A stretch of DNA of 64,000 bases from BRHc4a sp049325055 (GCA_049325055.1 JBMOPB010000013.1:1-64000), one strand, 5' to 3'. Numbered from the stretch's first letter, positions 8,715-17,653 are shown. Notes: generated by a model not told the origin, from the sequence alone. Numbers and translations: made by a program.

Positions 8715-9425
8715 TTGAGCGGGTTTTTCGTAACAGCCACCGACACCGGGGTGGGAAAAACACTGGTTGCCGGCGGATTGGCCGGGGCGTTTCGCCGCCG
8801 GGGAATTGATACAGGAGTGTATAAGCCGGTTCAGAGCGGCCACCAGGTTGGTCACCCCGAAGGGGACGCTGTACGGCTGCGCTACCTTTCCGGTGTGGGG
8901 GATGACGTGGAAATTATCTGCCCCTATGCCGCGGAGGAGCCTCTGGCGCCGTTGCTGGCATTGCGGAGGGCGGGGATTACCGTAAAGCTGGCCGATATAG
9001 CCGGGGGATATGAAGCCCTTAAAAGAAAGCATTCTTATTTATTAGTGGAGGGGGCGGGGGGGCTGGCCGTTCCTTATGCTGAGGACGGCCTGGTGGCGGA
9101 CGCTGCAGTGATGCTGGGTTTGCCGCTGGTGGTGGTGGCCCGTCCGGGACTGGGTACGGTGAACCACACACTGCTCACAGTTGATTATGCCCGGCGGCGC
9201 GGGCTGGAAATCGCCGGGGTGATATTTTCGGGCCAGGGCCGGGACCCTGCGGGGTTGGCGGAGAAGACCAACGCCGGGATGATCACCCGTTACGGGAACG
9301 TGCCCTTCCTGGGCTCGCTGCCCTGGATGGGAGAAAACCCTGGGCGGGATGAAATAATTGCCGCGCTGGAGGAATGGATTGACCTGGAGACGTTAATTGC
9401 CTGTCTGACACGGTTCGAAGGATAG
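8715..9425 (+). CDS. bioD: Dethiobiotin synthetase (BioD)
   Basis: A 236-residue ATP-dependent carboxylase that closes the ureido ring of dethiobiotin from diaminopelargonate and CO2. The P-loop TATDTGVGKT is at residues 7-16 and the VEGAGGLAVPY motif is in the middle. Start is TTG behind gggaggtgccgg. It lies 23 bases after bioA and 10 bases before bioF, in the same operon. Confidence 0.96.
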   Translation: MSGFFVTATDTGVGKTLVAGGLAGAFRRRGIDTGVYKPVQSGHQVGHPEGDAVRLRYLSGVGDDVEIICPYAAEEPLAPLLALRRAGITVKLADIAGGYEALKRKHSYLLVEGAGGLAVPYAEDGLVADAAVMLGLPLVVVARPGLGTVNHTLLTVDYARRRGLEIAGVIFSGQGRDPAGLAEKTNAGMITRYGNVPFLGSLPWMGENPGRDEIIAALEEWIDLETLIACLTRFEG

Positions 9426-9435
9426 AAGGGAGAAT

Positions 9436-10617
9436 ATGGTGTCCTGGATGGCTGAATTGCAGGAAGAACTGGAAAAGCTGGATCGTGCGGCCCGGAGGAG
9501 AAGCCTGTTGGAGGTTGACGGGGCGCAGGAACCCTGGCTGAGGATTAACGGCCGCAGTATGCTTAATCTGTCGTCCAACAATTACCTGGGTCTGGCCGGG
9601 GATGAGAGGATTAAAAGGGCAGCCGTCGAGGCACTGGAAAAACACGGCGCCGGGGCCACCGCATCAAGGCTGGTGGTTGGCAACCACCCCGCATACCGGG
9701 CTGCTGAATCTGCTCTGGTACGGTGGAAGGGTGCCGGGGGCGGTCTTATATTCAACAGCGGCTACGCGGCCAATACAGGCATTATACAGGCCGTGGCGGG
9801 GAAGGATACGGCTGTTTTCAGCGATAAGCTCAACCATGCCAGCATAATAGACGGCATCATTTTAAGCAGGGCTGAAAAAATCCGTTACCGCCACAACGAC
9901 CTGGACCACCTTGAATGGCTGATCAAAAAAACTCACCCGGACAGGAGAAAGCTGATTGTCACCGACTCCGTCTTCAGCATGGACGGCGATGTGGCCTGCC
10001 TGGAGGGGCTGGTGGATATTAAAGAGCGCTACAATTCCATCCTGATGGTGGACGAAGCCCACTCCAGCGGTGTTTACGGCCGCCGGGGCGAGGGTATGGC
10101 TCATCACCTGGGGCTGCAGGACAAAGTTGATGTCCAGATGGGGACGTTCAGCAAGGCGCTTGGATCTTTCGGCGCTTATGTTGTTGGCAGTCATTGGCTG
10201 ATTGACTACCTTGTGAACAAAGCCAGAAGTTTTATATTTACCACCGCTATGCCCCCCGCCGTTCTGGGGGCCATAGAAGCCGCCATAAATATTGTTTCGG
10301 AGGATAGTTCCCTCCGCAAGAATCTTTCAGACAACAGCCGGTATTTCCGCACCGCCCTGTCCCGGCTTGGGTTTGACACCTGCGGCAGCCAGTCGCAGAT
10401 CGTTCCCATCGTAATAGGGCCCGACGAAAAAACGGTGCTGTTCAGCCGGCGGTTGCAGGAGGAAGGGATCGCCGCAGTGGCCATCCGGCCGCCCACGGTT
10501 CCCGAAAACACGGCTAGAATACGCTTCAGCGTCACGGCGGCCCACCGGCGGCAGGATCTGGAATGGGCCGTCGACAGGATAGCATGCGTAGGCAGGCAGA
10601 TGGGGGTAATATCATGA
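9436..10617 (+). CDS. bioF: 8-amino-7-oxononanoate synthase (BioF)
   Basis: A 393-residue alpha-oxoamine synthase that condenses pimeloyl-ACP (or -CoA) with L-alanine. Visible are SSNNYLGLAGDERI, the GAGATASRLVVGNHPAYRAAE stretch (shortened here as GAGATASR...GNHPAY), DEAHSSGVYG and the PLP-binding Lys240 in GTFSKALGSFG. Full length for the family. Close relatives are Kbl (glycine C-acetyltransferase) and HemA-type synthases; biotin context decides for BioF. Its stop overlaps the next gene in ATGA. Confidence 0.94.
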   Translation: MVSWMAELQEELEKLDRAARRRSLLEVDGAQEPWLRINGRSMLNLSSNNYLGLAGDERIKRAAVEALEKHGAGATASRLVVGNHPAYRAAESALVRWKGAGGGLIFNSGYAANTGIIQAVAGKDTAVFSDKLNHASIIDGIILSRAEKIRYRHNDLDHLEWLIKKTHPDRRKLIVTDSVFSMDGDVACLEGLVDIKERYNSILMVDEAHSSGVYGRRGEGMAHHLGLQDKVDVQMGTFSKALGSFGAYVVGSHWLIDYLVNKARSFIFTTAMPPAVLGAIEAAINIVSEDSSLRKNLSDNSRYFRTALSRLGFDTCGSQSQIVPIVIGPDEKTVLFSRRLQEEGIAAVAIRPPTVPENTARIRFSVTAAHRRQDLEWAVDRIACVGRQMGVIS

Positions 10618-11366
10618 GTATGGAGGATCTTATACTGCTGCCGGGGTGGGGGATGGAGATGCCGGCATGGTCTTCCATCCTTAAAGGCCTGGCTGATGTC
10701 TTCAGGCTTCATTTTGTTGAATGGAACGGTATGAGATCCACAGGCTGTTTCAGGGAAAGGGTCATGCGGTTGGCGGACGGGCGGGGAATGCAGTCTTTTT
10801 CCATACTGGGGTGGTCTCTGGGTTCCCTTGTGGCGCTGGATATAGCCTGCTCATACCCGCTGCGGGTTAACCAGCTTATTTTACTGGGAGGCACCAGCCG
10901 TTTCACCGTGGATGAATCCGGAGAATACAGGGCCGGCTGGCCACGGGAAATAGTGGAGAGGTTGAAGGTCCGCCTGGCCAGGGACAGTGAGAGGACTTTG
11001 CAATCCTTTTACCGTTCTATGTTTTCCCCCGGGGAGCTGGAAAAGGGGGATCTGGAAAGGTTTTTGAAATCCGCAGTTCAGCGCTTCCGGGGCGTTGAAG
11101 AGGGTTCTCTGCTGGCGGGACTGGATTACCTGGTGGAGGCGGACTATCGGGGAAGGATGGAAGAAATACAGTCACCGGCGCTGTTCATTCACGGTGAGGA
11201 AGACCTTGTATGTCCTCCCGCAGCATCCCGTTACATGGCGGGCAGGATCAGGGCCAAGGCCGGTTTAAGGTTAATCCCCGGCTGCGGACATCTCCCGCAC
11301 TTTACCCGGGCGAACCGGTGCCTGAAATGGATAAAAGAGTTTACCGGGGTGGGGAAAATTGATTGA
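10614..11366 (+). CDS. BioH-like pimeloyl-ACP methyl ester carboxylesterase (alpha/beta hydrolase)
   Basis: A 250-residue alpha/beta hydrolase with a full triad: Ser68 in GWSLGS, Asp197 in HGEEDLVCPP and His226 in GCGHLPH. In a biotin operon directly before bioC, the expected job is to remove the methyl group that BioC adds, releasing pimeloyl-ACP for BioF. The ATG at 10614 overlaps the bioF stop (ATGA); an upstream in-frame ATG lies inside bioF and is not used. Sequence divergence between BioH, BioG and other demethylating esterases means the exact subfamily is uncertain. Confidence 0.85.
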   Translation: MSMEDLILLPGWGMEMPAWSSILKGLADVFRLHFVEWNGMRSTGCFRERVMRLADGRGMQSFSILGWSLGSLVALDIACSYPLRVNQLILLGGTSRFTVDESGEYRAGWPREIVERLKVRLARDSERTLQSFYRSMFSPGELEKGDLERFLKSAVQRFRGVEEGSLLAGLDYLVEADYRGRMEEIQSPALFIHGEEDLVCPPAASRYMAGRIRAKAGLRLIPGCGHLPHFTRANRCLKWIKEFTGVGKID

Positions 11367-12216
11367 CAAGAAGCTGTTGAAAAAAAGGTTCAGTCAAAAT
11401 GCCGCTACCTATGACCGCTACGCCGGGGTACAAAAAAGGATGGCCCACCGGCTTATGGCGGAAATAGATCTGGAAAAACGGGAAAAAACGGAAGGGATGA
11501 GAATACTGGAGGTCGGCTGCGGAACGGGCTACCTGACCGGTATGTTGTGCCGCTGTTTTCCAGGCGCCCGCATCACCGCCGTGGATATTGCCCCGGGTAT
11601 GATTGAGGTGGCGAAGAAGCGTACAGCCGGTCATCCGGTCAATTTTTGCTGCGGCGATATCGAGGAATTGACCCCGGAGGGGGAGTATGAACTGGTCGTC
11701 TCCAACGCCACATTTCAATGGCTCAATCACCCGGGCAGAACCATAAAGAGACTTTTTTCCCTCCTCGGGGACGGGGGAATGCTTGCTTTTTCAACCTTCG
11801 GCAGTTTGACCTTTAATGAGCTGCATACCTCCTTTGAAAGGGCCGCCGCCAACCTGGGGGGCGGATCCAGCGCCCCGCCGGGGCTATCCTTTTTTTCGCT
11901 GGAGGATATGATCGGTGTTTGCCGGCGTTTTATGGCGGGCTCCAGCGAAACGCCGTTCGCCGTTACCGGAAAGGAATGTCTTGAAATTGACACATTTCCA
12001 TCGGTGCGGGATTTTCTCGCCTCTGTGAAAAAAATCGGCGCCGGCAACGCAAGCCCTGACCGGTACTGCCTCCGCCCGGCGCTGTTAAAGGAAATGATGA
12101 GAATTTACCAGAACGATTTCAGCCGGGGAAACAAGGTCAGGGCAACCTATCACTGCCTGTTTATAGTGGTACATAAACAAGCTACCCTGAAAGTGGCTGT
12201 AGGCTATAAGCTATAA
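11359..12216 (+). CDS. bioC: Malonyl-ACP O-methyltransferase (BioC)
   Basis: A 285-residue SAM-dependent methyltransferase that methylates malonyl-ACP so it can prime pimelate synthesis in the fatty acid cycle. The SAM motif ILEVGCGTGYLT is at 49-60, followed by AVDIAPGMIEVA; the N-terminal KKRFSQNAATYDRYA is typical of BioC. Start is TTG, overlapping the end of the bioH-like gene by eight bases. It is the last gene of the operon; bioB, bioW and birA are not in the window, so BioC/BioH is the pimelate route indicated here. Confidence 0.93.
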   Translation: MIDKKLLKKRFSQNAATYDRYAGVQKRMAHRLMAEIDLEKREKTEGMRILEVGCGTGYLTGMLCRCFPGARITAVDIAPGMIEVAKKRTAGHPVNFCCGDIEELTPEGEYELVVSNATFQWLNHPGRTIKRLFSLLGDGGMLAFSTFGSLTFNELHTSFERAAANLGGGSSAPPGLSFFSLEDMIGVCRRFMAGSSETPFAVTGKECLEIDTFPSVRDFLASVKKIGAGNASPDRYCLRPALLKEMMRIYQNDFSRGNKVRATYHCLFIVVHKQATLKVAVGYKL

Positions 12217-12244
12217 GCGCCGCCAGCGCTTTGCCCGCCGATAA

Positions 12245-12271
12245 CTCGAACATCGAACTTCCAACTTCGAG
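12245..12271. repeat. Short imperfect palindrome rich in cgaac/aacttc
   Basis: Arms ctcgaa and ttcgag enclose catcgaacttccaac. The sequence is unlike the flanking coding DNA and resembles, in style, the aagtgagaagt and cagaatccag repeats elsewhere in the window. No function is visible. Confidence 0.4.
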
Positions 12272-12317
12272 GAAAGGGCGCCCTTTTGCTGGAGAAACTG
12301 TAAATAGTTAAAAGTGC

Positions 12318-12346
12318 TTGCAATTGGCCATAATTCGATGTATAAT
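12318..12346 (+). promoter_or_regulatory. Promoter for tRNA-Ser/SRP RNA
   Basis: TTGCAA (12318-12323), a 17-base spacer and TATAAT (12341-12346) form a strong sigma-A promoter about 80 bases before tRNA-Ser. Confidence 0.75.
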
Positions 12347-12424
12347 AATTTTCGCCGGTTGCGGGATTGTGATCTCCGGCCGGTTTTATAAATAAAGAGA
12401 ATATCTTTGCTGGTGTGAGTCCAC

Positions 12425-12514
12425 GGAGAGATGGCCGAGTGGATGAAGGCGCACGCCTGGAGAGCGTGTGAACGGGGAACCGTTTCGCGAGTTCGAATCT
12501 CGCTCTCTCCGCCA
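12425..12514 (+). tRNA. tRNA-Ser (anticodon GGA)
   Basis: The 90-base gene folds as a class II tRNA: acceptor ggagaga pairs with tctctcc, the anticodon loop ctggaga presents GGA (serine, UCC/UCU codons), there is a long variable arm (acggggaaccgt) and a gttcgaatc T-loop. The 3' GCCA is encoded. A T-rich stretch follows before the SRP RNA. Confidence 0.96.
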
Positions 12515-12530
12515 GTTTTTTTTTATTTTT

Positions 12531-12799
12531 GGCCGTGCTAGACGGGGAGCTGGCGGTGCCCTGAACCCGCAAACCGCTGTAGCGGGGTTGAATTCCCACC
12601 CCCGGGTTTAGCTTGTGGGGTCTGGCCCTTGTAAGGGGTGTTGACGATCGGGTCTTGCGCGACGGAGACTCCTGAACCGTGTCAGGTCCTGGCGGAAGCA
12701 GCACTAAGGGATGCACTGCGGGTGCCGCAAGGGTGCCTGGTCTGAGCTACCTGCAGGGGTAACGCCCGGAAGTTATTATTCAAAGGTGGGTGCGCGGCC
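12531..12799 (+). ncRNA. ffs: Signal recognition particle RNA, large Gram-positive type
   Basis: About 269 bases. The ends ggccgtgc (12531-12538) and gcgcggcc (12792-12799) pair fully apart from one G-U. The conserved domain IV sequence (gtcaggtcctggcggaagcagcacta, split here as gtcaggtcc and ggaagcagcacta) is at about 12681-12706. Size and the Alu-like 5' domain match the Bacillus-type scRNA rather than the 4.5S form. It is the usual neighbour of dnaX in Firmicutes. Confidence 0.92.
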
Positions 12800-13028
12800 T
12801 TAAATTTTAAATTATAATGACAGGAGCTGTAATGCGAAAATTACTGCTCTTTTTTGCTTTTCGGAATAATTTGGGGCACAATATTATTATATCGGCCGGG
12901 CCGGGACTGGCCGGGCAAATAAAAGGAAATATTTCTTTTTCGGCGAAAATAGATAAAGCTGTAAGCCTTCGGGCTGCGGCCGGTGATTGTTGTAGTAAAC
13001 CGGTATGCCCGGTGGTGGGGGTGTTGCG

Positions 13029-14861
13029 ATGACATACACGGCCCTGTACAGGGAGTGGCGGCCCCGGACATTTACGGAAGTGGTGGGGCAGGAACATATT
13101 GTGCGGACCCTTGTAAACGCCCTCAGGGGGGGAAGGCTGTCCCATGCCTACCTGTTTTGCGGCCCCAGGGGGACGGGCAAAACAAGCATCGCCAAAATAC
13201 TGGCCAGGGCGGCCAACTGCCGGCAGCCGGAAGAGGGAAACCCCTGCGGGCGCTGCCACCCGTGCCGCGATATCGAGGCAGGGACTTCCATGGATGTGAC
13301 CGAGATTGACGCCGCCTCAAACCGAGGGATTGACGAGGTGCGGGATCTCAGGGAAAAAATAAAATTCGCCCCTTCCGGGGGAAGGTTCAGGGTTTTTATA
13401 ATAGACGAGGTGCACATGCTCACCAATGAGGCCTTCAATGCGCTTTTAAAGACACTGGAGGAGCCTCCCGGGCATGCCATGTTCATACTGGCCACCACCG
13501 AGCCGCACAGGGTTCCCCTTACCATACTTTCCCGCTGCCAGAGGTTTGACTTCCACCGAATAGGGGAGCGGGAAATGACCGGGCGCATAAGGGCTGTGGC
13601 TAAAGGGTCGGGAATAGAGATTGACCAGGCGGCGGTGGACCTGATTGTAAGGGCCTCCGAGGGCGGGATGAGGGACGCCCTGGGCATTCTGGACCAGGCG
13701 GCGGCTTACGGCGCCAACAGGGTTGGAGTGGACGAAATACACAGCATACTGGGAACAGTAAGGGAGGATCTGTTAAAGAGCGTTGTTTCAGGACTGGTTG
13801 AGGGCCGGGCGGGAGAAGTGCTGGAAATTATTGGCAACATATCCGACCGGGGCAAGGACTTGCGGATTTTCCTCAAAGACCTGAACTCCTACATTCGCGG
13901 GCTTATGCTTGACAAATTGAATACGGCGGAACCGGGAGACCGGGAAATCGACCGGCTTTCACGGGTTATAGCAGGTCTTGCCAGGGCCGACCAGGATATG
14001 CGTTGGAGCAGTCAGCCCCGCATACTGCTGGAGGTTGCCCTGGTCCGGGCGGCCAGGACCCTGGCTGACGGAGAAAGCTCTGCAGGCAATGAACAGTTGG
14101 GGGAGCTTGTGGCCAGGGTAAGGGAAGTGGAGGCCCTTATGGCAAAAATGGCTGGCAGGGTAAGGGACGCGCAGCCTGAAAAAACGGAAGAAGATCCAAT
14201 CGATTACCGGCCTGCCGGATCTGCTGGGAGGTTTTTCGGTCCGGTGACCGCCGGTGGTGCAGCCGGTGAGTCTCACGGAACCCGGCAGGAGGCCCGGGCT
14301 GCTGAAACTGTCCGGGACAGGGGCCGGCCCGCCCGTGTGACGAAGGCGCCCGCGGCAGCCGCCGTTCCCGCAAAATTGGTTGATCCGGCGCCGGATGTAC
14401 AACCCGCCGCACAAAAGAATATCGCGGCTAAAAATGACAATATTGTCACAAACAAAAACTCCCCGCCCGCCGGCGAGGTGTTGAAAAAAATAGAATCCAG
14501 GTGGAATGATATTCTGGAGACCGCCCGGAAGGTGTATCCAAACATAGCGACCCATCTTACCCAGGGAAAGGGGTGGCCCCTTGAAGTTGAAGGGAACACT
14601 CTTACCGTCGCTTTTCCAAGGTCAGAACCCTATACTCCCCTGGCGGTGAGAATACTGGAGTCGGAAATAAACCGCAAGGAGCTGTCCGAACTTATAAAAT
14701 CGGTATGCAGGGAGGACCTGAGGGTGCGCCTGGTGGAGGCTGACGGCAAACCGCCCCGGAAAGCCGGGCCGCCGAAGAAAACAGTCCGCCCCGACGATGT
14801 TGAGGCACTTTTCGGTGAGGGGGAGGAAGTTTCCGGGGAAGATTTTCAGTTTGACTCATAA
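13029..14861 (+). CDS. dnaX: DNA polymerase III gamma/tau subunit (DnaX)
   Basis: A 610-residue clamp-loader ATPase. The start MTYTALYREWRP is the family's canonical N-terminus; the in-frame ATG 24 bases earlier gives an atypical leader. Walker A GPRGTGKT is at 45-52, zinc cysteines at 64, 73, 76 and 79, a DEVHML Walker B and an SRCQRFDF sensor follow. After the AAA+ and domain III parts comes an Ala/Pro-rich linker (about 370-480) and a tau-type C-terminal domain. No slippery run suited to gamma-producing frameshifting was seen. It heads dnaX-ebfC-recR. Confidence 0.97.
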   Translation: MTYTALYREWRPRTFTEVVGQEHIVRTLVNALRGGRLSHAYLFCGPRGTGKTSIAKILARAANCRQPEEGNPCGRCHPCRDIEAGTSMDVTEIDAASNRGIDEVRDLREKIKFAPSGGRFRVFIIDEVHMLTNEAFNALLKTLEEPPGHAMFILATTEPHRVPLTILSRCQRFDFHRIGEREMTGRIRAVAKGSGIEIDQAAVDLIVRASEGGMRDALGILDQAAAYGANRVGVDEIHSILGTVREDLLKSVVSGLVEGRAGEVLEIIGNISDRGKDLRIFLKDLNSYIRGLMLDKLNTAEPGDREIDRLSRVIAGLARADQDMRWSSQPRILLEVALVRAARTLADGESSAGNEQLGELVARVREVEALMAKMAGRVRDAQPEKTEEDPIDYRPAGSAGRFFGPVTAGGAAGESHGTRQEARAAETVRDRGRPARVTKAPAAAAVPAKLVDPAPDVQPAAQKNIAAKNDNIVTNKNSPPAGEVLKKIESRWNDILETARKVYPNIATHLTQGKGWPLEVEGNTLTVAFPRSEPYTPLAVRILESEINRKELSELIKSVCREDLRVRLVEADGKPPRKAGPPKKTVRPDDVEALFGEGEEVSGEDFQFDS

Positions 14862-14919
14862 AATGTGATAGCTTCTTTTATTTAATGATATAAAAAATGA
14901 ATACGGGAGGTAATCGATT

Positions 14920-15237
14920 ATGTTCGGTGGCAACATGCAAAAGATGATGAAACAGGTTCAAAAAATGCAGGCCGATATGGCAAAACTGCAGGAGGAGCTG
15001 GGCACCCGCACTGTTGAGAGCACGGCCGGCGGCGGTGTGGTTAAAGCGGTGGCCAACGGAAAGCTGGAAGTGGTATCCATTGAAATAAAGCCCGAAGCGG
15101 TGGATCCGGAGGACGTGGAAATGCTGCAGGACCTTATACTTACCGCGGTAAACGGATCCATAAAGCAGGCCCAGGAGATGGTGGCCAGAGAGATGGGGAA
15201 GGTTACCGGCGGGATGAACATACCGGGTTTGTTTTAA
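14920..15237 (+). CDS. ebfC: YbaB/EbfC family nucleoid-associated protein
   Basis: A 105-residue DNA-binding protein with the family's N-terminal coiled helix (MQKMMKQVQKMQADMAKLQEEL, given here as the stretch after MFGGN) and central beta-sheet with VVKAVANGKLEV. Homologues form tweezer-like dimers that bind DNA. It follows dnaX and precedes recR, the order conserved across Bacteria; a gggagg site lies before the ATG. Confidence 0.95.
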   Translation: MFGGNMQKMMKQVQKMQADMAKLQEELGTRTVESTAGGGVVKAVANGKLEVVSIEIKPEAVDPEDVEMLQDLILTAVNGSIKQAQEMVAREMGKVTGGMNIPGLF

Positions 15238-15254
15238 GTACGGGCTGTGTTGCT

Positions 15255-15357
15255 GGAAGTGGGAGGCGAGAGGTGAGAGGTTGGATTCTTGAGGGAATTT
15301 GCTCCGCAAATTCCTTCTTAAGCTCACTTCCAACTTCTCACATCTCACCTCTCAAAT
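15255..15357. repeat. Long imperfect inverted repeat between ebfC and recR
   Basis: The left arm (15255-15284) contains gagaggtgagaggttgg and the right arm (15327-15357) its imperfect complement; inside them gaatttgc/gcaaattc form a second hairpin. The structure could be transcribed as a long stem-loop within the dnaX-recR operon. The arm sequence resembles the aagtgagaagtgggaagt stretch inside the c-di-AMP riboswitch near 41.46 kb. Confidence 0.65.
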
Positions 15358-15419
15358 CGGCCCTGCTGGGGTCGTGAAAAGCTTCGTCCCATTCAGCTTT
15401 GCGGGAGGTAATCGAAATA

Positions 15420-16019
15420 ATGACTACGCCCGGGCCTATAGCCCGACTGATTGATGAATTTGCCAGGCTGCCGGGAATCGGGCCGAAAACTGCCCAGCGC
15501 CTGGCCTTTTATGTTTTGAACGCCCCGCCCGAGATGGCCCGTAGCCTCTCCAGGGCTCTCCTGGAGGCCAGGGAAAGCATTCGGCGCTGCTCCCGGTGCT
15601 GCGACCTTACAGACCGCGACCCGTGCGCAATATGCGGGGATACCAGGAGGAACGACGAGATATTGTGCGTCGTTGAGCATCCCAGGGATGTAATCGCCAT
15701 GGAAAGGTCCAGGGGTTTTAAGGGCCGCTATCATGTGCTTCACGGGGCCATATCGCCCATGTCCGGGGTGGGGCCGGGGGACCTTGCCGTCAGGGAACTG
15801 CTGGAGAGGCTGGCCGCCAGTGACGTAAGGGAGGTCATTATCGCCACCAATCCCAACGTTGAAGGGGACGCCACCGCGCTGTACCTGGCCAGGCTGATAA
15901 AGCCGTCCGGGATAAGGGTTACAAGGATAGCCCACGGCCTTCCGGTGGGGGCAAGCCTTGAGTACGCCGATGAAATGACACTTTCAAAGGCGCTGGAGGG
16001 CCGGCAGGAGCTGGGTTGA
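15420..16019 (+). CDS. recR: Recombination mediator RecR
   Basis: A 200-residue protein of RecF-pathway gap repair. It shows the N-terminal helix-hairpin-helix region (LPGIGPKTAQRLAFY), the four-cysteine zinc finger (CSRCCDLTDRDPCAIC) and the Toprim domain (CVVEHPRDVIAME). The ATG at 15420 follows gggaggtaatcgaaata; an upstream in-frame TTG overlaps the ribosome site and is rejected. Followed by a terminator. Confidence 0.96.
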   Translation: MTTPGPIARLIDEFARLPGIGPKTAQRLAFYVLNAPPEMARSLSRALLEARESIRRCSRCCDLTDRDPCAICGDTRRNDEILCVVEHPRDVIAMERSRGFKGRYHVLHGAISPMSGVGPGDLAVRELLERLAASDVREVIIATNPNVEGDATALYLARLIKPSGIRVTRIAHGLPVGASLEYADEMTLSKALEGRQELG

Positions 16020-16053
16020 AAGGGATGTTGCGCTAAGCTGATTTAATGAAAAA

Positions 16054-16092
16054 CCCCACCTGGTTTTATTCAGAGGTGGGGTCGTTCTTTTA
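16054..16092 (+). terminator. Rho-independent terminator after recR
   Basis: Stem ccccacct/aggtgggg with a 12-base loop followed by tcgttctttt. Confidence 0.85.
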
Positions 16093-16266
16093 TGCATCGT
16101 TTCTTTTCTTATTTTCAACGGCTAACACATCCTTGAGCTTATAAAAAACATAATACAATGTAACACAATGTGCAACAGATAAGGCTCTATATATGAAGCT
16201 GAAGGAATATTATTCCATTTAACCGCATAATCAATTTATAGGCTTGTACTGAAAGGATGATGAGCG

Positions 16267-16536
16267 GTGGAATGGAAATTCGCCTTCGCGGCCCTGATGG
16301 TTGTTTTCCTGCTGGTTGTGGCGGCGGTGTTCATGCTGAAGCCTGTAAAAATACTGATCCGGCTTTTTACATGCGCGGTTGTGGGCACGCTGGTCATTCT
16401 GCTGGCCAATGTGCTGCTGGCCCACTTTGGCATGCGCATAGCCATTAACCCGGCCACTGTTCTCACGGTGGGGTTGTTGAATATACCCGGGGCAATTCTT
16501 CTCGTTGTGCTGAATTATTTTTTCGTTCAGGGGTAA
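16267..16536 (+). CDS. bofA: BofA-like inhibitor of pro-sigma-K processing
   Basis: An 89-residue membrane protein with two or three hydrophobic segments and the C-terminal stretch GLLNIPGAILLVVLNYFF typical of BofA. In B. subtilis BofA sits in the forespore outer membrane with SpoIVFA and blocks the SpoIVFB protease until the forespore signals. Start is GTG behind aaggatgatgagc. The recR-bofA order is the same as in Bacillus. A recR terminator separates them, so it probably has its own sporulation promoter; none was identified with confidence. Confidence 0.9.
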   Translation: MEWKFAFAALMVVFLLVVAAVFMLKPVKILIRLFTCAVVGTLVILLANVLLAHFGMRIAINPATVLTVGLLNIPGAILLVVLNYFFVQG

Positions 16537-16630
16537 ACTTTAATTATTGGCTTTTAGAGAGGAAAATCAATGGCTTCATTCCGCCTTTGGCGGGGTGAAC
16601 TCGAAATGTTCAAACAATAGTGTCGGTTTA

Positions 16631-16658
16631 TTGACATTTTTTATTTTTGCAATATACT
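16631..16658 (+). promoter_or_regulatory. Promoter for the ATPase/kor region
   Basis: TTGACA (16631-16636), a 16-base spacer and TATACT (16653-16658), about 130 bases before the ATPase gene. The rest of the 255-base gap is AT-rich without other clear signals. Confidence 0.65.
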
Positions 16659-16791
16659 ATTTATAGTGTTTTTCATAAAACGGGTGGCATGTGCATTGCG
16701 CCCGGTTTTGTTTATGTAGGGGAAAATTTTTAAAATTCTAAGAATAGAATACAAAAATTAGAATGTAAATATTTGCCTGAATAAACGGGGG

Positions 16792-17469
16792 GTGAGGTTT
16801 AATATTTCGAGCCGTATAGTGGAAGCATATGTAGGAGAATATGCCAGCGGCAAAAGCGAGGTGGCCGTAAACAGGGCGCTGATGCTCTCCGGCATGGGGC
16901 GCACCGTAACGCTGGTGGACCTTGATATTGTGGAGCCGTGCTATACCCTGCGGCCCATAAAAAACAAGCTTTCTGACGCGGGCATAAAGGTATTGGCCTG
17001 GGAGACAAGGGATATGGTGGGCCTCGGCGAGACCGGCAACGTGCTAAGGGCCGAAAATCGCTGGGCGCTTAAGCGGCCGGGGGATATAATACTGGATATC
17101 GGCTACGGCGTCGGGGGGTCCCGGACCCTGAACCTCCTGGAGGGTGCCCAGAATGACCCGGACCTGAAAGTGGTGGCCGTTATAAACACTTCACGGCCCA
17201 TGACCGGGACGGTGGAGGACATAGTGGAATATGTAAGGGAACTGGGCAACGTTGACATACTGCTTAACAATACGCATCTGGGTGATGAGACCACCGCCGA
17301 AATTGTTCAGGAGGGGGCCGTGGCTGTAAATGAAGCGGCCAGGGTCCTGGGAATGCCTGTACTGGCGACAACGGCGGTGGAAAAAATAGCGGCCGACATC
17401 GGGCCTAAAGATTGCATGGGTAATCCGGTGTGGCCCATCAGGCGGTATATGCCGCAAACACTCTGGTAA
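16792..17469 (+). CDS. P-loop ATPase (MinD/ParA/CobQ-like) next to the 2-oxoacid oxidoreductase
   Basis: A 225-residue nucleotide-binding protein. A Walker A-like EYASGKSE sits near residues 17-24 and VDLDIVEP near 42-49, as in MinD/Mrp-type ATPases, and NNTHLG is in the second half. The start is uncertain: GTG at 16792 lies directly on ggggg, while GTG at 16819 would begin just before the P-loop. It is the promoter-proximal gene of the region ahead of korABCD, so a role in assembly or regulation of that iron-sulfur enzyme is possible but only inferred. Confidence 0.7.
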   Translation: MRFNISSRIVEAYVGEYASGKSEVAVNRALMLSGMGRTVTLVDLDIVEPCYTLRPIKNKLSDAGIKVLAWETRDMVGLGETGNVLRAENRWALKRPGDIILDIGYGVGGSRTLNLLEGAQNDPDLKVVAVINTSRPMTGTVEDIVEYVRELGNVDILLNNTHLGDETTAEIVQEGAVAVNEAARVLGMPVLATTAVEKIAADIGPKDCMGNPVWPIRRYMPQTLW

Positions 17470-17477
17470 AAAAGTTT

Positions 17478-17653
17478 GGGTAGAATTCAGAATCCAGAAG
17501 CCAGAATTCAGAATTTTGACCCTTTCGTATAACGTTAGAAGGAGCATAGAAAAGCTGTTTTTGTGATGCGGTTTGTAAGTTCAATCCGGGGAACCTTTAA
17601 AGGGAGTGTTTTTTATTCTGGATTCTGACTCCTGAATTCTGTATTCCTAACCC
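17478..17653. repeat. MITE-like element with cagaatccag inverted ends
   Basis: The left end (17478-17520) and right end (17614-17653) are imperfect inverted repeats built of cagaat-type units (gggtagaattcagaatcc and its complement). About 93 bases without a gene lie between. Related copies occur at 27.3, 48.0 and 48.9 kb. No transposase is nearby, so this is a non-autonomous or REP-like repeat. Confidence 0.65.

Noticed and set aside
12204..12716. 170-codon minus-strand frame
   Set aside because: It runs antisense through tRNA-Ser and the SRP RNA; the peptide ERARFELAKRF is the usual spurious translation of a tRNA-Ser gene.
12817..13032. 71-codon frame between SRP RNA and dnaX
   Set aside because: No good ribosome site, low-complexity start and overlap with the dnaX start.
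14170..14190. Possible dnaX frameshift site (aaaaaac)
   Set aside because: It lacks the AAAAAAG-type heptamer and a following stem-loop; tau reads through in one frame.
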